Origin: Curvularia sp. ZM96
Lineage: Eukaryota; Ascomycota; Dothideomycetes; Pleosporales; Pleosporaceae
Length of the DNA: 64,000 bases
Reading direction: 5' to 3'
NCBI GenBank assembly: GCA_022457065.1
Contig: JAJGBQ010000008.1
Span: 992,001-1,056,000 of the forward strand
In this document: one piece after another, positions 10,215 to 21,362 of the stretch
Numbering within the stretch: the stretch's first letter is position 1
Layout of the letters: every line of letters starts with the position of its first letter
The notes under the pieces: model-generated
Databases searched by the model: none
The model's input: only the letters and a program-made list of their open reading frames with translations
Told to the model about the DNA's origin: nothing
Position numbers and translations under genes: made by a program

Positions 10215-11930
10215 TTACTGGATATATATCCTCTTTGGCCTAAACTCGTCCAAACGATGGTTCCGCTTCCCCAGGTCCCGTTGCTTGTTTTCCCACTTGC
10301 AGTAGGCGATACCAAAGCATGCCAAGATGCAAACACCGATTTGTCCGCAAAGATTAACCATGTTACCAATAGGGTAATTCGGTGCATCGTTGACAGTGTA
10401 TATCCTATAGAACATTAACTTTTTGCTTACGGGAGACAGCATTGGTTGACTGACCAGGTCGCAAGAATACCACCAGCAGTGCCCAGTGTCACTACCCATG
10501 CCATGGATACGGCGCGGAACGCTGGTCCTCCGGCGTTGTTTGCTGCCCACGCAAGAAACCCAGGACCTCCAGGAAAGGCTCCCATCGTGATCAAGAAGAC
10601 GCCTCCATAACGTACATTTAGATGGGTCGACCGTAGCAGGATGCAAAAGCCAGCGATTGCAGGGAAGGTGAGGATGGCGAGGTAGACTCCCCGCCGGTTC
10701 GTCTTGTCGGAGGCGGCTGCAACAGCGATGGCAATGAGACAGGCACAAGCGTAGGGAGGCACCGAGTAGAGTTGCGCTTTCGTGGCGGTCCATCCTAGGT
10801 CCTTGAGTATAGTAGGCTACAGGGCATTGTTAGCGTCTTATGCAACTTTTCACATGTGCTAGTGCCGTACCAGAAAGAGCGATATTCCTTGCACTGTGGT
10901 GTTGATGAAGAAGAATCCTAGAGCGCAGAAGTAATTATGCACATCTTTGGCGGCGCTCTTCAAGTGATCCCATGTGATATCTTCATCCTTTTCTCCATGG
11001 TCATCCTTACAAAGTCGCTGAGTGGCTATCATACGCTCGCGGTCGTTCAAAAAGTAGCACTCTTCGGGGCTTTGTGGCATCAGGAAAGGCACAATGAGAC
11101 CAACTATTACTGTGAACAGACCCTCGAAGAAGAATATATTTCGCCAGGTATGGATGGGCATCGAAGAAGCGCCCCACGGAGGGATGCGAGACAGACTGCA
11201 TATACGTGAGCGATGGATATGTAGGTTCGCTGCCAAAGGGACCTACACGGTGGCGAGCAGGCCGCCAAAGGCCCCAGCCATTGACGCAGCAGAGACGTAG
11301 ATACCGATACGGAACAAGAGCTCGTTGCGCTTATAGAAGCAGGATATGAAGAAGGCGAGTCCCCTGGATGTCACAAGTCAGACGCCATAGCACCGAGCAT
11401 AGCTAAGGCTTACCCACGGCATGACACCCCCCTCAAACAAACCGAGAAAAGCTCTGGCAGCCAACAGTCCCTCAAAGCTCCGTACAAAAGCACTGCACAA
11501 TGAGACAAGCCCGAAGCCACACACCAAGAGCGGTAAGTAGAATTTTGGGCCGAGCCTCTTCAATAAAATATTGCTCGGCACCTCGACAAACATGTAGACG
11601 ATGTAGAAGATGGAGGTCACCCAATTCCATCGGTATCCGCGGTCGAGGTCTAGTTCCTTTGCCATGCCTTGGATTTTGGCATTTCCGATGTTGATTCTAC
11701 ATGATCGTCAGCAGGAGCTGTAACCGATGAGAAGACTTCACGTACCGGTCGAGAAAACACAGCAGATACATGAAAGTAGCGAGCGGCACGATGATTCTGT
11801 CCAATTTTCGGCGGACGGCCGTCTCTTCATCCTTTGTCCAAGTGGTCGTATCGGAGGATTGGTCATTGCTGCTGTGTTGTGTGCCTGGGTGCGTTAGCAG
11901 GCCATCTTCGTGGTCTTTGATTGCGCCCAA
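10215..11930 (-). CDS. MFS transporter, anion:cation symporter (Dal5/allantoate permease-like) family
   Basis: Six exons in transcript order: 11930-11746, 11696-11418, 11363-11247, 11195-10871, 10816-10455 and 10404-10215; five introns of 49-54 bp, all phase-consistent, give about 485 residues and twelve predicted membrane segments. Family signatures are rebuilt across junctions: FLDRINIGNAKIQGMA after TM1, a GGVMPGLAFFISCFYKR segment, AGAFGGLLA, WGATxx-type TWRNIFFFEG, and YTVNDAPNYPIGN near the C-terminus. The second donor is GTGGGT; the nearby GTAAGC would break the frame. The frame at 11930 begins with TTG and has no upstream in-frame ATG before a stop, so the true start or a small first exon is missing. 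Such carriers import organic anions, vitamins or amides; in this setting export of, or feeding of, a cluster metabolite is inference. Confidence 0.9.
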
Positions 11931-13100
11931 CCTGGCATCATTGTAGGTACGCGCCTTTGCTTGGTCCCACTTTGTGCCGAGTCGCTACTACCAGATTGCA
12001 GCAATGAAGTCGACACAGTACAACTGAAGTGTTTTTGCTGCTCTGCCGTGACCGCAGGTGTGCAAAGACCGTAACAAGACGTGTACTAATATGCGGGAAT
12101 TCTTAGCCGATACATATACGACCACATCGTTTCTGGTAACTTCTACAGACGACGCCGTGAGGCCGAAGCAGTAGAATTACTTGCCAAACGTTCCGCTGCC
12201 TCGAATTGCGCAAAGCTCCCGTCCACACTAGGAAAAAATGTAAGCGTTTTGTCTTGTGGTAATACTAGCCGTGATGTTCACACGCGCTCTGAATCCAGCT
12301 ACCAAATGTCCGGGGGGTTGAGATGAGCCAATGAAATTGCAGGGCGAATAGGTCTTCCAGTACACGGCAAGGCGTACAATTCTCTCCCAGAGTGCTGACC
12401 GTCCGGTTCGCGACTCGCGCGTGCAGCTTCTGGATCTTGCGTTGGCGCACGTACCATGCTGCTTACTGTAGAGCGATCCTGATTGGTTGCGAATCTGATG
12501 TTCCCCGCTAGCGCGACAAGGCCAAACGTAAAAAGGATTAGCAGTCGCAGTGCCCCTGCAGAGCGCTAGCTCTTGTTGGGCAAGTCCGCTCTCGCGCGAA
12601 CCTGAACACCTCCAATGGTCAGCACTGTACGGAGTACGGAGTACAGTATGATACGGGACGCTCATCAATCTTATAGCCTTAACAAGGCTTTCTTACGAAG
12701 TATTAATTACGTTCAGGGCCATGGCTGCTGGCTGGTCCTGCCCCCGCCAGCCATGCGCCTTGAATAATGTCCATGGCTGTGTGCTAGCGACAGATGTCCA
12801 CTTGCATTTTACTGTAGTGCAACGCTGCCCCAAAGCAGTTGCGATAGTTGACGCTAGCCGCGGACACACCTGACCGAGCTAACCAATCCGGTTGCTGGTG
12901 CAAACGAAACGGAGAGCATGCTGACATCGCTCAGCACACACCTATGTCATGGTTTTGCGCTCCAAATCTTATGTGGTGTTCTCTCACCTCTATGCCGCTC
13001 ATTATGTGACTATGGACTTGGCGTTTCTAAAGACACACCACTAGCGATGCTTATTTTGTAGCTAATATCTATGTCGGAAAGCGTTCCCAAGCGTCCTATA
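11931..13100. other. Intergenic, no gene supported
   Basis: Holds the promoter of the MFS gene and perhaps its missing start exon. A 146-codon minus-strand ORF (12228-12668) has no domain and an unconvincing composition. A short GTACGGAGTAC tandem lies near 12634-12650. Confidence 0.45.
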
Positions 13101-13286
13101 CTTTCATCAGCCATTGCGGCTTTACGCGCAGCTGCGCAGCATACTTTAGCAGCTCCACATCTCGTATGTAACTTAGCGCAAATAGTCAGCTATAGATCAA
13201 TCCATGTGGTTGGTGAATCTACGATCTTTTGATGACTAGATTTTTGGAATACTGCTTACATGGGTGAAGCCGTAATGCCGATAAGG
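13101..13286. mobile_element. MITE family A, copy 2
   Basis: About 186 bp, TA on the left side, with the shared CGCAGCTGCGCAGC motif near 13126 and the GGGTGAAGCCGTAAT end near 13262. Internal similarity to the 18591 copy includes the TTAGCGCAAATAGTCAGCT segment. Confidence 0.7.
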
Positions 13287-14081
13287 GCGTTTCATCCGCC
13301 TAGTTGCAACGCAGAAGTCCGTATGAGACAAGAAGTCGTTGCAACAAGCGCAGTACTAGCGACGAGGAACTGGACTGAGCTGCCTTGAAGGGGCGAATTT
13401 AGTTCGACTTACTTACAGAGACGTATTGAGATGCGTGCAAGAACTGTGTAGCCTTCAGTATCGCGCCATGTGAGCACGATCTGGTATCCTTCTCGAATAA
13501 TTCGTATTCTATAAATTTATACTCCTTACATCCCGCGCGAGCCTCCGAACTGCTTTTCATAGCACTTCATCCGCATAAATTTGGTTGGGGTCGTAAAGGC
13601 AGAAACGAAACAGTTAACATGAAAGTTGTATGCGACTCCGTGTACTTCTCACATTGGATTGTCTCATCAATGGCCTTCCGTATTCGTATATCTTCAGATA
13701 TGATTCTTGAATCCAATAGTATCGTCGCTCTTGAAGAATCCTTTTCTGAACGTTCAAACATCGCTGCGTCTCGTACATCATCTAATCAAATACTTTACAA
13801 GATGTGATCTGATACACTTTCTTATAACGGCTGAAGGCCTCTCTAGATGTATATCCATGTGCAGCCATACAAAAAATCTAAATACACGTATACAAATCTC
13901 GTTAACCCGTCGCCACTGTTACCTTCTAAAGAAAAATGCTCCTTTTCGCGACAGCAGCTACCTTCACCACTTTGCAAGCGTCTATTTGCGACTAATGTTG
14001 ACAACCAAGAAATCTAGCATGAGGTTGAATGTCTAGTATGTTTCAGGTTGCATAGTAGACTAGACAAGCCCGTGAATGGTA
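13287..14081. other. Intergenic, nothing recognised
   Basis: Short ORFs (62-109 codons) overlap on both strands; none has a recognisable domain. Confidence 0.4.
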
Positions 14082-14508
14082 CACTCACTTGCAAAATTGG
14101 CTTCCGGTCTGCATAATACGCTGAGCATTTAGCTTACAGGGATCCGGCTGCGCTTAGTACAAGCTAGTCCTCATCTGACGTAGCCGCGGCTAGTGATAAC
14201 CTGGAGGGACAAGAGTCCATTGACCAAACCATCATACGGTGTACATTATTCAATCGTTCCAATAGTTCCATTACAAATGCATAGCGCCGTCACTGTCCTT
14301 GCTCCTGCGCTCTATACTGTACACTTGCTGCGACGTTATGAAAATCGGGACTTGGTATTGGTGAGCTGACTGCCACTCAAGATCATCGGCAAGATCCTTG
14401 TTAAGGCTAAGTTGAATGAGAACTAGACTGTACTAAGCGAAACCTGATCCCTGTAAGCTAAATGCTCTGTATATTACGCAGACCGGAAGCCGATTGTGCA
14501 AGGGACTG
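14082..14508. mobile_element. MITE family C, copy 1
   Basis: A 427-bp element flanked by TA on both sides. The ends are long inverted repeats: the left begins CACTCACTTGCAAAATTGGC and continues with CTTCCGGTCTGC, and the right carries GCAGACCGGAAGCC ending in GGGACTG. Similarity with the 28730 copy extends about 90 bases into each end. It has no coding capacity. TA duplication is usual for Tc1/mariner and pogo relatives. Confidence 0.8.
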
Positions 14509-14726
14509 TATAGCAGGGATGACTCAAGCAGCTGGACTGGCTGCGTCATTCTTTGCTGGGACTGTTGGATCATCCAAGCATAAGGAGCGAGCTGGACAGT
14601 CAAAGCAGGGAACACAGGCTAGTCGCAATAGGCTAGTTGTCGTTTGAGATTCTCCAAATTGGCCTACATACCAATGTATCATTACGTTTTTGCAATAGAT
14701 GCCCTCCATAACAGTCCTGTCTCTGG

Positions 14727-16430
14727 CTAATGCAGTCTAGGCATGTTGTCAGCTCGCACTGGAGCATCAGCCTCTTTGCCTTCTCCTTGCAGATTCGCAC
14801 CTGCTACTTCTGTCACCTCTTTTCCCGGTACTTCGGCAGAGCTCTTAGGCTTACGCCCTTGTTTCTTGGGACCCTTAGCAGCTGACGCTTTCTCCTTCTC
14901 TTTCTGAGCACGCTTTACTCGTGCTTCTTCAAGATCCTCGAAACTCATCACCTTCGCCTTCCCCAAGACAACAGATTTAGTTAATCGCCGAACTTTAGCC
15001 CTCTTATTGACATTCATCAAGAACTCATTTCGATCTTAGAGAAGCGTCTGCTTTGCAAGGGATATTTGCGCTGCACTTGCGAGCTTTTGTACGTACTTCT
15101 GCAGGCGTTGTTCACACTACTTGTCCAGTGCATACGCGTCCTGCTTGGTCAAGTTATGTAAAGACATTACAGCCACTGTCGTTACTGGCACTACAGGGGT
15201 TAGAGGTGCTTGCACTACTTGTTGGTCTTGTTGACAAGTAAGCAACTCTGGAGCAGCTATCTCAAAGGGCGGTTTTGGCGTCTTTCGAAGGACTCTTTCT
15301 GGGTTAAATAGGAACAAACCACTTGCAGCCCATGCAGTAGTGATATTCCACCTGGTTATCGCCGTTTCTCTAGCAGGCTTATATACAGAAGTGAAGTGCT
15401 CCTTGCTGACGTCCTATAACCCTCCTCGACAGAGCCGTTCTACCTCATCGCGATAGTTTGTCTTAAGAGGGCCAAAGTCTCCAACATTGCAGGGCTGTAG
15501 TTCATGTGAGGTATGCGAGGCAAGCGGCACATGATAATGTTCTTTGCGAAGCAGAATTCCAGCACTTCTAGAGTCTCGTGCGGTCCAAACCCATCACAAA
15601 TTAGGACCCGGGGCTTTCCGTTGGCTAACTCACTTGTTTGAGAATCGAACACACGGGTAAGCCACTCTAGGCTGATCTTCGAGTCGTTATATCCGTTCTC
15701 TGAGTGTCCATAATGCCAATCAGCGGTTGAAAAGGTAGTCCAGTTACTTGTATGGGTCGAAGCTGGCCATATAATGAGAGGGTGCAGTGACCTGCCATCA
15801 GCACTAATACACTCAATAGCAGTTACCTGGGTGCGCTTGACGCCTGCTCCTCTGTAGTCACGGAGATCATCCTTGCTTAACAGGACTTTGACTGAGCCAA
15901 GCATGTTCAGCGTGACGCTCGTCTCGTTCATATCATATGTTGAACATGAAGGTCTCTGGAGTGTTGGTGGCTGGGCCCAGCCACCTGATTATTCAGCTAT
16001 ATATACTCCCTTTACCTCCTACCTTAATTAGCTAATGAATTCATTATCCAACATTGTATACATTCTCAAGCGGTACCCTCACCTTCATCCTTTTTATTCG
16101 AGGGTTGCGTTTCTCAAAGGACGGAGTCCAGTTCTTGCCTGGGGGCTTGATGAGTTTGCCAGTCGTCGTCGTCCGCCGACGTGCAAGACTGAAGGCTAAC
16201 AAGGGTATATACTTGATTCGAACGGGCTGTCCAAGTTCAGATATTAGCAAAAAGTACGCGATGAGGGCTTTCTCTTCGTCTGGGGTGAGATATCGCTGGC
16301 CCTGGGCCTTCTCCTTCATAGAGGGTCGTCCACGCCTGCGATAGTACCGAGTGCGATACGGAATAGCATCATCTTGCAATGGGGAAGTCCAAGTTGTTGG
16401 TTCATTAAACGAAATGGCCTGTGTCAACAC
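14727..16430 (-). pseudogene. pogo/Fot1-like DDE transposase, decayed
   Basis: Pieces of one transposase lie in order on the minus strand. 16430-16044 encodes the N-terminal HTH region (RGRPSMKEKAQGQRYLTP, KPPGKNW). 15931-15440 encodes part of the DDE catalytic core (LICDGFGPHE contains the second Asp). A frame change near 15520 leads to the HTSHELQPCNVGDFGPLKTNY block. 15317-15117 and 15020-14727 encode the C-terminal region ending in a Lys/Arg-rich KRAQKEKEKA / KKQGRKPKS tail typical of Fot1 relatives. The segment between HTH and core is largely missing. The first and third catalytic Asp positions read Asn (MNET and QPCNVG). Terminal repeats were not found. The element is inactive. Confidence 0.85.
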
Positions 16431-17011
16431 ATACCTTGATTAGGCCATGTTTAATTACGATCTTGGTGTTGTGAATACTGCTAACGAGGCCACCACAACA
16501 GACACCCACCCTCCATACTACGCCGCCCAGAAGACAAAGGACCTCACTCTGATGCCAGAAATAGATCAGCACGTGATCAGATAGATGTTTCGAGAACTAG
16601 TTAAACGCCACACTTTGGCCCAATCCGACCTAGCATGAACTGATACGCTATCACGTAAACAGGCCAAAGTTACCAGCTATCGGAACAAGATCACGGGCAG
16701 AACCCAGATAAATCCGTAATACGACTTATTCAAATACAACATATCAAGGAAATGCAATTAGGAATATATTCTTCGTTAACAGCATTATTGGCTATTTGAT
16801 CTCTCTAGTATGTAGAAATCTTGCATATGTTGTGCTATGACAGGGGTGTGAAGCCGATCAACACTAGAATGACCGATACGGAATGGGCGACGGCAGGACC
16901 AAAGACGGTGTAATATTCCTAACCGCCCTTCTTGGCTTGTAGGGAATAACCTTAAGGATAAGTTTATCATTATCGCGGTGCAATGCTCGCGATAGCGTGC
17001 ATTCCAAGATA
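16431..17011. other. Intergenic, nothing recognised
   Basis: About 580 bp lacking a supported gene. A GGGTGTGAAGCC string near 16845 faintly resembles a MITE A end but has no partner nearby. Confidence 0.4.
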
Positions 17012-17749
17012 CTAGAATCGCAGATTCTTTGCGGCACGGGGGGATTGGCGTGACCCAGGGAGGGACGTTACACTCTTAGAATGTTCACGTGATCGAATCT
17101 CTAAGGTAGCGCATATGGCTTCTGACTTCTTGTTTAGTGTCTCCAATCTTGACGAAATGTTGCTACCGAACAATGTTAAGAGCTGCTGGTACTCTATGAT
17201 CTCCTTCATCAGTACCTCATCTGAGTGATTGGCTTTTGAAGTTGGCCATATACTGTCTTCGCCCAGAGTGGAATGCCTCTGCTTCTTAAACTGTGCTTGT
17301 GTTATACCATTAAACTTTCCTGTACGAAGACTGAGTTTAATGCAATCCATATTTTTATTGAGATCTTCATGTCCCATAAGCTCGCGATACTCTGTCTTGG
17401 GTTCGAATATCAGGGCGCATCCCTTTTTAACGAACCATATATTTTCGAAATACCCCTTGTCATCTTGTACTCCCGAGTCAAACTGCAGAAACGCATGTTC
17501 TCTCCACTTGCGTGTCTTAATATCGAATTTCGCAACTGCTATTTCCGGATACTTCGACCCGCAATATAGGAAATACTCGTGGTTCGGACCTACGAAACCG
17601 CCTATCCCGCCTTCGTTATTAATCAGACTGTTGCCAACTGGTATCCTCCTTTTGCTGAATTTGAATGCTCCATCGTCCAAGGAACAACTAATCTTGTTTT
17701 TCGAAACGCACTTCACACCAGGTTGAAGATCAAAACTGAATGCAGACAT
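17012..17749 (-). CDS. Hypothetical protein, 245 residues
   Basis: An uninterrupted ORF with an ATG start and even amino-acid composition. No family recognised. The central part (residues 45-140) is rich in aromatic and beta-type patterns (GGFVGPNHEYFLYCG, KWREHAFLQF, ENIWFVKKG), compatible with a beta-propeller-like or kelch-like fragment, but no repeat is clear. Residues 185-215 (EIIEYQQLLTLFGSNISSRL) look helical and the C-terminus is basic and Ser-rich. No signal peptide. MITE family A copies lie just upstream (17791-17977 and 18591-18774). Alternative frames overlapping it on the plus strand are shadows. Confidence 0.6.
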   Translation of the reverse strand: MSAFSFDLQPGVKCVSKNKISCSLDDGAFKFSKRRIPVGNSLINNEGGIGGFVGPNHEYFLYCGSKYPEIAVAKFDIKTRKWREHAFLQFDSGVQDDKGYFENIWFVKKGCALIFEPKTEYRELMGHEDLNKNMDCIKLSLRTGKFNGITQAQFKKQRHSTLGEDSIWPTSKANHSDEVLMKEIIEYQQLLTLFGSNISSRLETLNKKSEAICATLEIRSREHSKSVTSLPGSRQSPRAAKNLRF

Positions 17750-17790
17750 TTCTGATGGTAATAAAGGAAATTATACAAGAACAATCGATA

Positions 17791-17977
17791 CTGTGATTAG
17801 CGATTACTGCTTCACCCTTGCACGCAGCGATCTATAAGTTCCGGCACCAGAAGAGGGATCGGCCAGTCACACACTGACAGTTCTGGAGCTGACTTCTTGT
17901 GCTAAGCTATACGGAAGGGCCACTTAAATTTGTTGCGAAGCTGTGCGTGAGGGTGAAGCCATAGTCGCTGATGACAG
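17791..17977. mobile_element. MITE family A, copy 3
   Basis: About 187 bp with left end CTGTGATTAGCGATTACTGC after TA and right end reading GGGTGAAGCCATAGTCGC then ATGACAG. It lies 41 bp upstream of the 17012-17749 start codon and so within that gene's likely promoter. Confidence 0.75.
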
Positions 17978-18185
17978 AAGCTGCCGATTTATAGAAAGTT
18001 TACAATTAAGCTTGAGCAAATTGCTTATAGGTATAGTTACAAGCAAGATAAGCAGCTGTGTAGTGTCCGTCATCGTTGGGGTTGTGCTATGATGATGTGG
18101 CAGATGCTACTGAATCACACCCAACTGATGACTTGAATAGTCATGCCCAAATAATTGGTATAGCACTTCAGTAGATAAATGAGCT

Positions 18186-18350
18186 AATCTCATGGAATTG
18201 CAGCTTCCTGTTTTTACAAGCAGGTGGGCTTTGATCTCACACCGGGCCTCTATTGCTTAGTAGTGATCTTGCTCAAATAGTACTAGTTCTATCAGCGATG
18301 CAACGGGTGCATCTTCTTCTAGGCACTTAGACCAACCAATCCATGATATG
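18186..18350. mobile_element. MITE family B fragment
   Basis: Resembles one end of the 22625 and 43560 elements: CATGGAATTGCAGCTTCC, then GCAGGTGGGCTTTGATC, a CTCTATTGCTTAGTAGT segment and CAAATAGTACTAGTT. The other inverted end is absent, so this is a truncated copy. Confidence 0.6.
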
Positions 18351-18590
18351 TACGTAGAGACTGTATCTGTTACACAATCAGCTTTCTGACGTTTTGTAAC
18401 CTGCCTGGAAGTCTTGATGCCATGTATTCTCGATTCGTCATCGATTCTCTAATACGCATATCTCATTAATTTATTGTTTGCATATAACGTGAAACTTACC
18501 TTATAATAATTGCTATTGTGATTGAATAATCACTTGTAGTTACTCGTAACATAGCAGTGAACCTAAATATATATATGTGACACAAAGGTA

Positions 18591-18774
18591 CAGTCGTTAG
18601 TGATTACAACTTCACCCTTCCACGCAGCTGCGCAGCGGTTTCGAACAGCCCCACCATCCATACATAGCTTAGCGTGAGCAGTCAGCTGAGCATGATTGGT
18701 CAATCTTCAGTCCCATGATGACGAAACTTTTAGAATGCTGCCTGCAAGGGTGAAGCCGCAATCGCTAGCAACTG
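18591..18774. mobile_element. MITE family A, copy 4 (best preserved)
   Basis: A 184-bp element bracketed by TA dinucleotides. About 37 terminal bases form imperfect inverted repeats: the left begins CAGTCGTTAGTGATTACAAC, and the right, read inverted, begins CAGTTGCTAGCGATTGCGGC; both continue into TTCACCCTT and GCAGC. No ORF. This copy defines the family ends. Confidence 0.8.
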
Positions 18775-19524
18775 TAAATGACAGTTACACTTAATGGCGA
18801 TACGTCTAAGAAAGAAGAATGAGTAACAAGGAAGCAGGAGGTTATGTACGCGGTTCAAATAACTGTCGTTTTCGTTGGCTAATGCAAGCTAAAGCCGAAA
18901 AATAATCTTCGTCTGCCAAAGGTCGCTCCTTTTCGGCCTTTTTAAATTATATCTTCGCTGTCAATCTACCTTTCCATTTCTGCTGCAGCATTCAACATTT
19001 TCCCAGCTCCATGCAGCTCAGCTTGCTTTTCGGAAGCCCATACCTCCAAAGCTACCTTGAAATTACAACGTCTAGTGCGGTGGAATGATGCACTAAGATA
19101 GCCGAAAGTGGCAAATTCAATCGTTCATGCTAGCATGCTGTTCTAAATGACTAGGATCAGCCCTTTATGGATCTAAAGTACCACTCGATTGCCAACTCTC
19201 TTTATCGCGGAGTTCTGAATCAGACCCTGTTTGTCAAACCACCGTGGGAAGATACAGCTGGTTCATACATGTCAAAATGGATTGCTTATGCTGTAGCTAG
19301 GGATGATAGACAACTTTGAAGGGTAAGACTTAGATTGAGAGTTATTTAGAGTGCATCTGCAACACTTTGCGTCAGCATTTTCACACGCGAAGACTATTGG
19401 TTGTGCGACTGCATTATATACTGGTGTGTGCTTGCTAGTAGAGTACCAGTGTTATGTTCTGCAGCGGAACGCCTTCGACTGTATCCAATAGTATTGCTAC
19501 CCGGCCATTCATCTAACACATGGT
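18775..19524. promoter_or_regulatory. Upstream region of the C2H2 factor gene
   Basis: About 750 bp without a supported ORF ahead of the 19525 start. It presumably holds the promoter; no defined element was identified. Confidence 0.35.
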
Positions 19525-20733
19525 ATGTTCACTCAACCAGCAGTCACACTTACTATTAATAAACCACTAGCCGTATTCGCCCCAATGGAACAACAACATT
19601 TTCAATGTTTAGCCTCTGGGCCGCATAAAAAAGGCAGAGCCAGCTCTGGAACTGGAAGTTATGCCGAGCGGAGCTCCTTTGGGCCTTCTTCCTTGGAAAC
19701 TGGATCAGTCCCTGGATATCCAGAGCACCTTGCCTTCCCGTCACTGCCTGTGCTCCTATCGGATATTTTTAACGATTTTTCCGATCTTTGGATGTGTGAG
19801 GAGTCGACCGATAGTAGCCCATTGTCCCTAAGCTCTTCTACTAGCCATACCGGAAGCCTTCCCTCACTATCGCCTACTGGTATGCCCGCGCACCTCGCAT
19901 TTGATTCACCAGTTTTTTCGCATGCTCAGTCATCATGCAAAATTGAGAATTTCTCAGGAAATCGGGAAAGTTGCTGGATACCCAACCAGTTTGATCTTCT
20001 CGCGTGGGTTTTGCGACAGCTCTCAAGGGCTTACCACAACCACTTGGCTTATGACGAGACGTTCCTGGAACCCATACGAGACTGCATGCTCGGACTTGGC
20101 TCTCCGTCCGCTCCAAATTGCATCTCGTACTGCGAACCAGTTCTCTCTCGCGCCACTGGGGTTGGAGGCTCCGCGTCCTCTCAGCAGAACGTGGCCATTA
20201 GCGCTGACATCAGTGAAAAGGACAGTTTTTCAAAGTCGGAGTACACCAATTCCGACACTCCTAACTCATCGCATGAATCCATGGATTGTACGATTTGGCG
20301 ATACGAAGCAAAACCTGGTGGTGTGGAGCTTGGAAGGTGGGGTCCAATTAGACGGCCCTTTCACACAGCTAGAGAGCCAAGGTACTACGAATGTCCACAC
20401 ACGGACAAGAAAGAGCCTCATAGTATATGCGCGAGGAAATTCCAACGTTTAGGACACCTTCGGCGCCACGTCGCGACCGTCCATGGCACTGAGAGTTGTC
20501 ATCTCTGCAAAGTGTGTTCCAAATCTTTTTCTAGGCGCGATAATCTTCGAGAGCATTACTGGACACATTTAAGGCGAGGTGGAAATTCAGGGAGAAATAC
20601 CAAGATGAGCCTCCTTGAGCTGAGTGCCATTCTGGGTCCGATGGAAAGGCGGCTTGTGAAGCGTCTCCAGACGAGACTGAACAGTGTGCGGGCGAAGGAA
20701 ACAAAAGCAAAGACTTTACGCAAGGCCATCTGA
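19525..20733 (+). CDS. C2H2 zinc-finger transcription factor
   Basis: An intact single-exon ORF of 402 residues. Residues 1-280 are Ser/Pro-rich and likely disordered. Two C-terminal fingers follow: the first (about 289-321) has an unusually wide Cys spacing (C-x10-C, then ARKFQRLGHLRRHVATVH), the second is C-x2-C-x12-H-x3-H (CKVCSKSFSRRDNLREHYWTH, about 329-349). A basic, helical tail after the fingers (GGNSGRN, ELSAILGPMERRL) resembles the conserved segment after the second finger in some ascomycete C2H2 regulators. Expected to be a nuclear DNA-binding regulator. No neighbour points to a target; it stands apart from the biosynthetic genes, so pathway-specific control is not supported. Confidence 0.8.
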   Translation: MFTQPAVTLTINKPLAVFAPMEQQHFQCLASGPHKKGRASSGTGSYAERSSFGPSSLETGSVPGYPEHLAFPSLPVLLSDIFNDFSDLWMCEESTDSSPLSLSSSTSHTGSLPSLSPTGMPAHLAFDSPVFSHAQSSCKIENFSGNRESCWIPNQFDLLAWVLRQLSRAYHNHLAYDETFLEPIRDCMLGLGSPSAPNCISYCEPVLSRATGVGGSASSQQNVAISADISEKDSFSKSEYTNSDTPNSSHESMDCTIWRYEAKPGGVELGRWGPIRRPFHTAREPRYYECPHTDKKEPHSICARKFQRLGHLRRHVATVHGTESCHLCKVCSKSFSRRDNLREHYWTHLRRGGNSGRNTKMSLLELSAILGPMERRLVKRLQTRLNSVRAKETKAKTLRKAI

Positions 20734-21362
20734 TTGTTCATGTCGTATTATAATAGTTGTTCAAGCTCCGAGAACATGCTATATGCAGTGTTAAGCAGCC
20801 GGTGAAGTGTCGAGACATTGCTCGAAGTATCTTGTCGATCATGAGTCTTCATTTACAATGGACACTACTTCCAACAAACCTGATCCTTTCGCGACTAACT
20901 ACAGCTTTGATTACCTAGAGTTGAACTTGCCCTTCTTCATACTAGGCCTCGAGGACTGGTAAGCGGTTTGCTGGCGGCGATCGCCCAGATGGCTGGTGTG
21001 TGGCGGCAATGCATGCTACTTAGGAAATGAAGTCATGCTCTGTAGGTGGCGAAGCCTCTCATCGTGGTTTTCAGTAGGGATGAACGATATGAAAATTACA
21101 GGTTTGCACATCCGATATCTCTTCAGATGCGAAGATTCTACATATATCGCTAGATTCGTATCTGTTTTAGGTCTCTTGTGGCGATCGAATCTTAAATATT
21201 GTAACGCACTACTATGATCTGCCTCTGAGTTCCTATGTCGTCTTCTATAATGTTGTTCTCGTATTAAAACATGGGCGTATACAGCATATCATCAGGTGTA
21301 TCTAGAATGGTAGGTAAATGTATTGATTGATAGCTTTTGTGCATTTTTTTGTTTTTGCTTGT
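20734..21362. other. Intergenic, nothing recognised
   Basis: About 630 bp between two 3' ends of convergent loci. One 73-codon ORF (20996-21217) lacks any recognisable feature. Confidence 0.4.

Noticed and set aside
10427..10793. Separate minus ORFs of 111 and 192 codons as distinct genes
   Set aside because: They are exons 5 and 6 of the MFS gene, partly read through introns in a wrong frame.
14082..14726. Family C MITE ends as terminal repeats of the pogo-like transposase
   Set aside because: The matching end is not found beyond 16430; both copies are self-contained with paired ends.
17229..17726. 165-codon plus ORF
   Set aside because: Antisense to the 17012-17749 gene, with Cys/Ser-rich composition typical of shadows.
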